NCBI RefSeq assembly: GCF_016916835.1
Contig: NZ_JAFFIX010000009.1
Span: forward strand, 239,202-303,201
Source: Actinacidiphila bryophytorum
GTDB taxonomy: Bacteria; Actinomycetota; Actinomycetes; Streptomycetales; Streptomycetaceae
Reading direction: 5' to 3'
DNA length: 64,000 nt
A program made the position numbers and the translations under genes. How positions within the stretch are numbered: the stretch's first letter is position 1; each line of letters starts with the position of its first letter. Under the pieces are notes generated by a model that did no database searches, was not told the origin of the DNA, and was given only the letters and a program-made list of their open reading frames with translations. Below, piece by piece: positions 58,020-64,000 of this stretch.

Positions 58020-59522
58020 ATGGCCGTCCGGTCCTCCCTGCGGGCCTTGCGCCCCTCCGCGCTGTCGCTGCGCTCCCGGCTCGTCCTGCTGTCGCTGGTG
58101 CTGGTACTGCTCGGCCTCACCGTCAGCGACACCGTTGTGCTCGGCTCGGTGCGCGGCCGGCTGGTGCAGCGCGTCGACAAGCAGCTGCAGCGCTACGGCG
58201 GCCCGCTCGCGCAGCGGCTCGGCACCGAGGGCATACCGGCGCCGCGCAACATCCGCCCGGGCAACCGGCCGTGGCTGCCCAGCCAGTTCGTGGTCGCCTT
58301 CGCCGCCGCCGACGGCAGCGTCTCCGACCAGTTCCGGCTGCCCGTCGCCGCCAACGACCCGCGCCCGCTGTGGCCCGCCATGGACGCGGCCCAGCTGACC
58401 GCCCGGCTGGGCACACCCTTCGACGTGGCCAGCGACCACGGGGGCGGACGCTGGCGGGTGCTGATCGTGCCGGTGACGGGTACGTCCGCTCCGTCCGGGG
58501 CGGCCCGCTCCCTTCCCGCCGGGGTGGTCGTGGCCGCCTCGCTGGACGACGTGGCCTCCACCACCGACCGGCTCAGCACCGCCTTCCTGCTCATCGGCGG
58601 GGTCGTCGTGGCACTGCTCGGCGTGGCGGGCTGGTTCGCGGTACGCGCCGGGCTGCGTCCGCTGCGGCAGATCGAGGCGACCGCGGCCGAGATCGCCGCG
58701 GGCCGCCCGCTGTCCCACCGGATGCCGGCCGGCTCGCCCCGCACCGAGGCCGGCCGGCTCTCCCTCGCCCTCAACGGCATGCTCGCCCAGATCGAGTCGG
58801 CCTTCGCGGCCCGCGCCGAGTCCGAGGACCAGATGCGGCGCTTCGTCGCCGACGCCAGCCACGAGCTGCGCACCCCGCTGGCCGGCATCCGCGGCTTCGC
58901 CGAGCTGTACCGGATGGGCGCCCTGCCCGACGAGGCGGACGTCACACGGACGATGGCGCGTATCGAGAGCGAGGCCGTACGCCTCGGCGGCCTCGTCGAG
59001 GACCTGCTCACCCTGGTCCGCACCGAGGAGCTGCGCCCGGTGCAGCGCGCCCCGATGGACCTGCGCACCCTCGCGGTGGACGCCCTGCACGACACCACCG
59101 CCCTCGACCCGACCCGCCCGGTCACCCTCACAGGCCCCGGCCCCGCGTGCGCAGGCCCGCCCGCCCCCGCCCCCGTACTCGGCGACGAGGCCCGGCTGCG
59201 CCAGGTCGTCGCCAACCTCGTCGGCAACGCCGTCGCCCACACCCCGCCGGGCACCCCCGTCCGCATCGGCGTCGGCACCCTCGACGGCCACGGCGTCCTG
59301 GAGGTCGCCGACACCGGCCCCGGCCTGACCCCCGCACAGGCCGCCCGCGTCTTCGAGCGCTTCTACCGCACCGACGCCTCCCGCACCCGCACGGCCGGCG
59401 GCGGCGCGGGCCTCGGCCTGTCCATCGCCGCCGCCCTCGTCACGGCCCACGGCGGCCACGTGGAACTCGACACCTCGCCGGGCAAGGGCGCCACCTTCCG
59501 CATCCGCCTTCCGTCGGCGTGA
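58020..59522 (+). CDS. Two-component sensor histidine kinase
   Basis: A 500-residue kinase. TM1 (~20-42), an extracytoplasmic sensor region (~43-188) and TM2 (~190-212) precede a HAMP domain (~213-265). The dimerisation domain has H281 in DASHELRTPLAGIRGF. The ATPase domain has an N box (VVANLVGNAVAHTPPG), G1 (VADTGPGL), F box (FERFYRTDASRT) and G2 (GAGLGLSIAAALV). It phosphorylates the preceding regulator; the signal is unknown but probably reaches it outside the membrane. Confidence 0.93.
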   Translation: MAVRSSLRALRPSALSLRSRLVLLSLVLVLLGLTVSDTVVLGSVRGRLVQRVDKQLQRYGGPLAQRLGTEGIPAPRNIRPGNRPWLPSQFVVAFAAADGSVSDQFRLPVAANDPRPLWPAMDAAQLTARLGTPFDVASDHGGGRWRVLIVPVTGTSAPSGAARSLPAGVVVAASLDDVASTTDRLSTAFLLIGGVVVALLGVAGWFAVRAGLRPLRQIEATAAEIAAGRPLSHRMPAGSPRTEAGRLSLALNGMLAQIESAFAARAESEDQMRRFVADASHELRTPLAGIRGFAELYRMGALPDEADVTRTMARIESEAVRLGGLVEDLLTLVRTEELRPVQRAPMDLRTLAVDALHDTTALDPTRPVTLTGPGPACAGPPAPAPVLGDEARLRQVVANLVGNAVAHTPPGTPVRIGVGTLDGHGVLEVADTGPGLTPAQAARVFERFYRTDASRTRTAGGGAGLGLSIAAALVTAHGGHVELDTSPGKGATFRIRLPSA

Positions 59523-59537
59523 CCCCGGCTGCTTGCG

Positions 59538-60353
59538 TCAACGCCGGCCGGTCAGGAGGGAGTTCAGTTCGGGGAAGGGGATGGCGTCGGACACCGGGTC
59601 GTAGGTGCCGGTCGACAGGAGGTGTTGCGCGGTGCGGCGGGCGGTGGCGTAGGCCGCCTGGGCCACCGAGGAGCCGAGGCTGACGCGGGCGACGCCCAGG
59701 GCGGCGAGGTCGCGGACGGGCGGGGTGCCGGGGCCTGCCATCACGTTCAGCGGGACCGGGAGTGCCTCGGCCAGGGCGGTGATCACCGCGGGGTCGGCGG
59801 TGCCGGGGACGAACACGCCGTCCGCGCCCGCCTCGACGTACCGCCGGGCGCGGGACAGGGTTTCCGCAAGGCGGGTTTCGGGGTCGCCGAGGCCGAACAG
59901 GTACGTGTCGACGCGGGCGTTGAGGAAGAGGCCGCCCGCCTCGTCCGCCGCCTTGCGGGCCGCCGCCAGGCGGGCGGCGAGTTCCGCGGGCGGCCGGGTG
60001 CCGTCCTCGATGTTGACCCCGGCCGCACCCGCCTCGGCCACGGCGGCCACCGTCTCCGCGACACCGGCCGCGTCGTCCCCGTAGCCGCCCTCGATGTCCG
60101 CGGTCACCGGCACCGCGACGGCCCGAGCGATCCGCGCGACCACCGCGAGCGCCTCGTCGCGGCCGAGCGCGTCACCGTCCGGCAGCCCCAGCGACCAGGC
60201 CACCCCCGCGCTGGTGGTGGCGATCGCCGCCGCCCCCGCGGCCTCCACGACCCGGGCGCCGGCCACGTCCCAGGCGTTGGCGAGCGCGAGCGGCGCGGCG
60301 GTGTCGTGCAGTGAGCGGAAGAGCAGGACCTTGTCCTGGCGTGCGGTCGTCAT
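59538..60353 (-). CDS. Isocitrate lyase/PEP mutase family protein
   Basis: A 271-residue TIM-barrel protein: LANAWDVAGARVVEAAGAAAIATTSAGVAW, metal-binding TADIEGGYGDD, GVNIEDGT, NARVDTYLFG and GADGVFVPG. This is the oxaloacetate decarboxylase/phosphonomutase-like subgroup without the KKCGH motif of isocitrate lyase. It likely acts on a small 2-oxo or 2-hydroxy acid. It stands alone, convergent with the kinase gene. Confidence 0.86.
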   Translation of the reverse strand: MTTARQDKVLLFRSLHDTAAPLALANAWDVAGARVVEAAGAAAIATTSAGVAWSLGLPDGDALGRDEALAVVARIARAVAVPVTADIEGGYGDDAAGVAETVAAVAEAGAAGVNIEDGTRPPAELAARLAAARKAADEAGGLFLNARVDTYLFGLGDPETRLAETLSRARRYVEAGADGVFVPGTADPAVITALAEALPVPLNVMAGPGTPPVRDLAALGVARVSLGSSVAQAAYATARRTAQHLLSTGTYDPVSDAIPFPELNSLLTGRR

Positions 60354-60404
60354 GCGGGCAAGTCAAACACCACTCCGCGGCCCCGCACTGGCAGGAAAAC
60401 GACA

Positions 60405-61280
60405 TCAGCGTCCGGGGTGCTCCGCACTGATCCCGCCCAGGACGTGGGCGGCGATCGAGGCCATGCGGGGGTTCGCGGTGCGGTAGGCGGCCAGCTCCAT
60501 GAGGGCGACCGACAGCGCCCAGCCGCGCGCCCGCGCCCAGGCCGCGCCGTCCGCGCCGACCGCCTCCCGGAAGAGCGGCCTCACCGCGGCGGGCAGCACG
60601 TACCAGGCCGGGATCAGGTCGACCGCCGGGTCGCCGACGCCCAGGCAGCCGAAGTCGATGACCCCGGTCAGGCGGCCGCCGGTGAGCAGCAGGTTTCCCG
60701 GCTGCAGGTCGGAGTGCAGCCACACCGGCGGCCCGGGGTGCGGCTCGGCGGCCAGCGCCGCCGACCACACGCCCGCCACCACCTCCGGGTCCACCGCGTC
60801 CCGCACCTGCGCCGCCGCCCGCCGCGTCTCCCCGTCCCGGTCCGCGAGCGCCTCACTGCGGTACGCCGGCGGCGCCCCCTCGGCATCGATCCCCCGCAGC
60901 GCCAGGACGAAGCCGGCCAGGTCAGCCGCGACCCCCGCCGGGTCCGCCAGCCGCCCCGGCACCGGTGACTCCCCGTCCAGCCACGTGTGCACGGCCCACG
61001 GCCACGGAAACCCCTCCCCCGGCACCCCCACCGCGACCGCCTCCGGCACCCCGACCGGCACCGCCGCCCCGATCACCGGCAGCCACCGCCGCTCCTTCCC
61101 CACATCCCGCGCGGCCCCTTCCCCCAACGGCAACCGCACCGACAGCCCGCCCCCGACCCGGTACACGGCATTGGCGGTCCCCACCACCCCGACCGCCTCC
61201 ACCCCCAGCCCAGCCCACTGCGGGAACTGGGCGGCGAGCAGCCTGCGTACGAGGTCGGGGGAGGTGGGGGTCGTGTTCAC
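60405..61280 (-). CDS. Aminoglycoside phosphotransferase-fold kinase
   Basis: A 291-residue APH-family protein. The ATP-site loop is [22 protein letters not shown], the catalytic loop [12 protein letters not shown] (~195) and the metal site [16 protein letters not shown] (~215). It resembles the macrolide/aminoglycoside phosphotransferase-like group whose substrates are often unknown. GTG start at 61280 is chosen because the conserved domain begins ~8 residues later. It is divergent from the toxin-antitoxin operon, and only 51 bp separates the starts, so the operators there may affect it. Confidence 0.83.
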   Translation of the reverse strand: MNTTPTSPDLVRRLLAAQFPQWAGLGVEAVGVVGTANAVYRVGGGLSVRLPLGEGAARDVGKERRWLPVIGAAVPVGVPEAVAVGVPGEGFPWPWAVHTWLDGESPVPGRLADPAGVAADLAGFVLALRGIDAEGAPPAYRSEALADRDGETRRAAAQVRDAVDPEVVAGVWSAALAAEPHPGPPVWLHSDLQPGNLLLTGGRLTGVIDFGCLGVGDPAVDLIPAWYVLPAAVRPLFREAVGADGAAWARARGWALSVALMELAAYRTANPRMASIAAHVLGGISAEHPGR

Positions 61281-61287
61281 CCGGTCA

Positions 61288-61324
61288 GTGTCTCTGTAGC
61301 CCAACGAGACACGCAGTGCTACAG
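61288..61324. promoter_or_regulatory. Two interlocked inverted repeats upstream of the antitoxin gene
   Basis: GTGTCTC (61288-61294) pairs with GAGACAC (61306-61312), and CTGTAGC (61294-61300) pairs with GCTACAG (61318-61324). CAGTG recurs at 61286, 61314 and 61322. The array covers the TACAGT -10-like box (61320-61325) of the antitoxin, fitting autorepression. Confidence 0.75.
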
Positions 61325-61331
61325 TGAAGAC

Positions 61332-61610
61332 GTGAAGACCATCACCCAGCGCGAGTTCCGCAACAACTCCGCCGCAGTCATGGACGCGGTCGAAGCGGGC
61401 GAGACGTACCACATCACCAGGAACGGCACGGAGGTCGCAGAACTGCGCCCCGTTCCGCGGAGGCGGCGCTTGAGTGCCGAGGAGCTGGTGGAGCGGCACC
61501 GGAGGCTGCCGCGCGTGGACTACGCCCGCATGCGCCAGGAAGCGGACGAGTTCTTCGGTGCCGACGACCGTGCCGGCGACGACGACCCGTTCGAGCGCCG
61601 CCGTGGCTGA
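61332..61610 (+). CDS. Antitoxin, Phd/YefM family
   Basis: A 92-residue antitoxin. The N-terminal Phd/YefM DNA-binding domain (~1-55) is [39 protein letters not shown]. The C-terminal tail (~56-92) is Arg/Asp-rich and would wrap the toxin. The GTG start is 6 nt after TACAGT, suggesting a leaderless message. The toxin start overlaps its end by 8 bp. It likely represses the operon through the interlocked repeats upstream. Confidence 0.88.
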   Translation: MKTITQREFRNNSAAVMDAVEAGETYHITRNGTEVAELRPVPRRRRLSAEELVERHRRLPRVDYARMRQEADEFFGADDRAGDDDPFERRRG

Positions 61611-62010
61611 CCACCGCTACCCGTCAGGGGTGCTGGACACCTGCACGTACATCGACCTGGCACTGCTCGATCCCGCGAAGCTGCCGTCCGTCCCCGAACT
61701 GACCGCCGTCACTCTGGCCGAACTGCACCAAGGCGTAGCGATGGCCAAGGACGCCGCCGTCCGCGCCGCGCGCATGGAAGTGCTCGGGGCGGCCGTCGCC
61801 GACTTCGAGTCCCTGCCGTTCGACGGAGAAGCGGCGGCCCGCTACGGCACGCTCGTCACCCTCACCATTGCCGCGAACCGTGATCCCCGCCCGCGCAGGA
61901 TGGACCTGATGATCGCCGCCGTCGCCTCCGTCAGAGGGCTCCCCCTCTTCACGCGGAATGCCGGCGATTTCAAAGGCCTGGGAAGCACGTTGACCGTCGT
62001 GGCCGTCTGA
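61603..62010 (+). CDS. VapC-type PIN-domain toxin
   Basis: A 135-residue PIN ribonuclease with the acidic site D12 ([11 protein letters not shown]), E40 (LAELHQGV), D101 ([11 protein letters not shown]) and D122 ([10 protein letters not shown]). It would cleave RNA, often tRNA or rRNA, when released from the antitoxin. The GTG start overlaps the antitoxin gene by 8 bp. All catalytic residues are present, so it appears intact. Confidence 0.9.
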   Translation: MADHRYPSGVLDTCTYIDLALLDPAKLPSVPELTAVTLAELHQGVAMAKDAAVRAARMEVLGAAVADFESLPFDGEAAARYGTLVTLTIAANRDPRPRRMDLMIAAVASVRGLPLFTRNAGDFKGLGSTLTVVAV

Positions 62011-62016
62011 GGGACC

Positions 62017-62439
62017 TCAGTCCTGGCGGACGCCGAGGGTCAGGAGGAGGTTGGCGTAGGTGCGGCGGTCGCCGGTGGCGATGACCAGGGCCGTGTCGGG
62101 GCCGCGGGCCGTGTCGTAGAAGGCGAAGCGGTCGAGGGCCGCTAGGGCCGGGAGGTGGGGGAGGGCGGTGCGGAAGGCGGTGAAGACGGGGGGCTCGGGC
62201 TGGTCGGGGGGCGGGGACATCACGGTGGCGGACTCGATCGGCACCGCGTCGGTCAGGGCCGCCAGCACCTCGGTGACCAGGAGGCGGTCGGGGGCGAGGT
62301 TGAGGTAGACGCGTTCCGCGGCCGGGTTGGCGCCGGTGGTGTGCGGGTAGTGGCCGTCGCTGATCAGGACCCGGGAGCCGTGGCCCGCGGAGGCCAGGGC
62401 CGCCAGAATCGTCGGGTGGGTCAGCTGGTATCGCAGCAC
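62017..62439 (-). CDS. RbsD/FucU-family sugar mutarotase-like protein
   Basis: A 140-residue protein: LTHPTILAALASAGHGSRVLISDGHYP (His of the pyranase/mutarotase site in GHG and DGHYP) and the C-terminal TGDRRTYANLLLTLGV, as in RbsD/FucU. It would interconvert anomers of ribose or fucose-like sugars. GTG at 62439 is preferred because GAGGAG lies 9 nt upstream; ATG at 62460 is the alternative. It ends 6 bp from the convergent toxin gene. No sugar transporter lies nearby. Confidence 0.85.
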   Translation of the reverse strand: MLRYQLTHPTILAALASAGHGSRVLISDGHYPHTTGANPAAERVYLNLAPDRLLVTEVLAALTDAVPIESATVMSPPPDQPEPPVFTAFRTALPHLPALAALDRFAFYDTARGPDTALVIATGDRRTYANLLLTLGVRQD

Positions 62440-62566
62440 GGTCGGCGGCTCCTCACGCATAAGGACGTACAGACATCGGACCTCTGTGGCGTACCGGGAG
62501 CGTAGCAGCGGCCCGGACGCGGATGGCGGTGCGTCCGGGCCGCTCGTGCCTGGCGGCGGCTCCGCC

Positions 62567-63469
62567 CTACGGCAGCGTGAGGATCTCGTACGGGTCCCCG
62601 TACGTCTTCCAGTGCAGCGGCGGGTCGAGGTTGAGGTTGCCCGCCTGCAGGAACGGGCGCTGCTCGGTGTCGACGCGGCTGGTGTCGTCGTGCGCGTCCT
62701 CGGTCTTCATCGCGGCCTTGCGGGCGTCGAGGAAGGCGTTGAGGTAGGTCGTCTCGTTGCCGCCCTGCGCCGGCGTCTCGGCCTTCTTCATCGCGGTCTT
62801 GCGGATGCCGCCGAAGCTGACGGAGTCGTCGCCGGGGCCGTGCATGACGATGGCGTCGTAGTAGATGAACTGCCCGAGCGTGCCGAGGCCGTCGGACTTG
62901 GCCTGGTTCACGGACGGATTGAAGTAGACGTCGTCGCGCTCGTCGTTCTGCGCCTGCTGGAAGACGGTGTCCTTGGCTGCCGTCTTCCATGCGCTGACGA
63001 AGCCGGAGCCGAGGCCGGAGTGCGAGTCGGTGCCGTTCACCCGCTCCAGGGCGGGCAGGTACTTCGCCAGGACGTTGCCGGGTTCGAGGTCGGTGTAGTG
63101 CTGGACCAGCTCCAGCATGTCGCCGGTGCCGGAGCAGAAGCCGATGATGCCGGCGGTGTAGCCGCGGCCGTCGCCGATGTCCTCGATGTACTTGTACTGG
63201 GCCTTCCAGTCCAGGGAGGAGTTCTCGGCGGAGGAGACCAGCTCCATCGCCATCTCCTTCTTGTGCGGGTCGGCCAGGCCCGCGCCCGCCGCCGCAGGGG
63301 CCGCGGCGGGTGCCTGGCGGGGGGCCGGGGCCGCGTTGCCCGTGCCGGCCAGGGCGAGCGAGGCGCCGCCGCCGGCCAGGACGCCGGCCGCCGCGATCAG
63401 GGCGAGGCGGCGGCTGGGGCGCCGGACGTGGGGGGTGGGGGTGGGGGTTGCGTGGGGGGACTGGTGCAC
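62567..63469 (-). CDS. csnA: Secreted chitosanase, GH46 family
   Basis: A 300-residue preprotein. A twin-arginine-like or Sec signal (RRPSRRLALIAAAGVLAGG...) covers ~1-47, followed by an Ala/Pro linker. The mature GH46 domain has catalytic E82 (SSAENSS) and D100 (DIGDGRGYT), 18 residues apart as in Streptomyces chitosanases. It hydrolyses chitosan to oligoglucosamines outside the cell. A perfect palindrome upstream (63548-63568) resembles the chitosanase box bound by the ROK repressor CsnR; no such repressor gene is in the window. Confidence 0.92.
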   Translation of the reverse strand: MHQSPHATPTPTPHVRRPSRRLALIAAAGVLAGGGASLALAGTGNAAPAPRQAPAAAPAAAGAGLADPHKKEMAMELVSSAENSSLDWKAQYKYIEDIGDGRGYTAGIIGFCSGTGDMLELVQHYTDLEPGNVLAKYLPALERVNGTDSHSGLGSGFVSAWKTAAKDTVFQQAQNDERDDVYFNPSVNQAKSDGLGTLGQFIYYDAIVMHGPGDDSVSFGGIRKTAMKKAETPAQGGNETTYLNAFLDARKAAMKTEDAHDDTSRVDTEQRPFLQAGNLNLDPPLHWKTYGDPYEILTLP

Positions 63470-63547
63470 GTGCGTCTCCGTTTCCGGCCGCTTGCCCGGG
63501 CGCGCGAGGGCGTGCCGGATACGGCCAAGTGCGGTGCGTGGCTGTGC

Positions 63548-63568
63548 GGTTAGGAAAGGTTCCTAACC
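63548..63568. promoter_or_regulatory. Chitosanase-box-like palindrome
   Basis: GGTTAGGAA-AGG-TTCCTAACC, perfect 9-bp arms, lies 79 bp upstream of the chitosanase start. From memory it resembles the CsnR-bound element of csnA promoters (TTAGGAAAG-type palindrome). Confidence 0.75.
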
Positions 63569-63710
63569 AATGCAGGCATTGAAGCACCGGGGCGGCTGTG
63601 AGCCAAGAGGCTGGAGCGCCCGGGTTGCGGGCTCGGGTGGCGGGACCCCGTCACCCGGCGCCGGCGCCGGCGGCCGCCGCGTTGTCGTACCCGCGCGGCA
63701 CACTGGAGGC

Positions 63711-63935
63711 ATGTGCCGAAGCATCAAGACCCTGCGCCCCCCGATGACCCCCGAGGTCCACGACGAGGACATACGGGCCGCCGCGCTGCAGTACGTCCGC
63801 AAGATCTCCGGTTTCCGCGCGCCCGCGGCCCACAACCGCGAGGCGTTCGACGCGGCCGTGGACGCGGTGGCCGCCGCCACCGCGTCCCTGCTGGCCGACC
63901 TCACGGTGCGCGGCGCCGCCCCCGCGGCGCACTGA
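63711..63935 (+). CDS. DUF2277-family protein
   Basis: A 74-residue protein starting MCRSIKTLRPP with the conserved VHDEDIRAAALQYVRKISGFRAPAAHNREAFDAAVDAVAAAT, as in DUF2277. GGAGG precedes the ATG. The family is small, helical and of unknown function. It is divergent from the chitosanase gene. The remaining 65 bp to the window edge show no gene. Confidence 0.85.
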   Translation: MCRSIKTLRPPMTPEVHDEDIRAAALQYVRKISGFRAPAAHNREAFDAAVDAVAAATASLLADLTVRGAAPAAH

Positions 63936-64000
63936 CCCCCGGGGCCGCCCCCGAGGCCCACCTCGGCCGGCCACTCCAGGCGCTCGCTCGTCAGCCCTCG

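Overview
High-GC actinobacterial chromosome segment, most likely from a Streptomyces or close relative (Streptomycetaceae). The evidence is strong G/C third-position bias, frequent GTG starts, GTGA/ATGA stop-start overlaps, a PASTA-type kinase pair beside the bacterial proteasome activator, a branched-chain 2-oxoacid dehydrogenase operon, two XRE(DUF5753)/DUF397/HATPase regulatory loci of the WhiJ type, and the G+C-rich intergenic repeat (core GCAGTTCCCCGCGCCCC) common between Streptomyces genes. From memory, the order kinases - phosphotransferase - orphan regulator - bkd - acyl-CoA dehydrogenase - aspS - metG resembles the S. coelicolor SCO379x-382x core region. No rRNA, tRNA, CRISPR array, transposase or prophage was seen.

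Layout. 1-3.7 kb: the 3' part of an atypical CYP157-like P450, then a possible leader ORF coupled to a DMATS-type aromatic prenyltransferase and a tryptophanase, which together suggest a small prenylated-indole cassette. 3.8-10.1 kb: quinone oxidoreductase, small membrane protein, and a PadR regulator with an ABC ATPase and FtsX-like permease. 10.1-16.2 kb: Bpa (proteasome activator), two divergent Ser/Thr kinases, a phosphotransferase and an orphan NarL-type response regulator. 16.5-20.1 kb: bkdA-bkdB-bkdC without an E3 gene. 20.2-35.4 kb: mostly single metabolic or regulatory genes (GNAT, GntR+MFS, MDMPI-like protein, nitrilase-superfamily amidohydrolase, LURP-one-like protein, thioredoxin-NHL protein, AraC, M18 aminopeptidase, acyl-CoA dehydrogenase, SseB-like, pirin, and a divergent oxidoreductase/MarR pair around a long palindrome).

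35.4-50 kb is rich in regulators. It holds a decayed fragment, a PCMT-like methyltransferase, XRE+DUF397 divergent from an anti-sigma-like ATPase, a secreted FG-GAP protein, a SpoIIE-type phosphatase, aspS, an ECF sigma operon, metG, a second DUF397/ATPase/XRE locus with 12-bp iterated operators, and a STAS protein lacking the usual phospho-serine. 50-59.5 kb: an LCP cell-wall ligase, then a MacAB-like efflux locus (divergent lipoprotein, adaptor, ATPase, permease, membrane protein) ending in an OmpR/HK two-component system. An 11-bp triple direct repeat before the adaptor is a candidate site for that regulator. 59.5-64 kb: PEP-mutase-like protein, phosphotransferase, a Phd/VapC toxin-antitoxin pair with interlocked operators, RbsD-like protein, GH46 chitosanase with a palindromic box, and DUF2277.

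A recurrent theme is starts placed 6-7 nt after a TANNNT-like -10 element, which predicts many leaderless mRNAs. The best leads are the coupled leader ORF of the prenylindole cassette, the iterated boxes at 47.7 kb, the 11-bp repeats at 52.83 kb, the nested toxin-antitoxin operators and the structured intergenic repeats. All functions come from reading sequence and recalled family knowledge. No database search was run.
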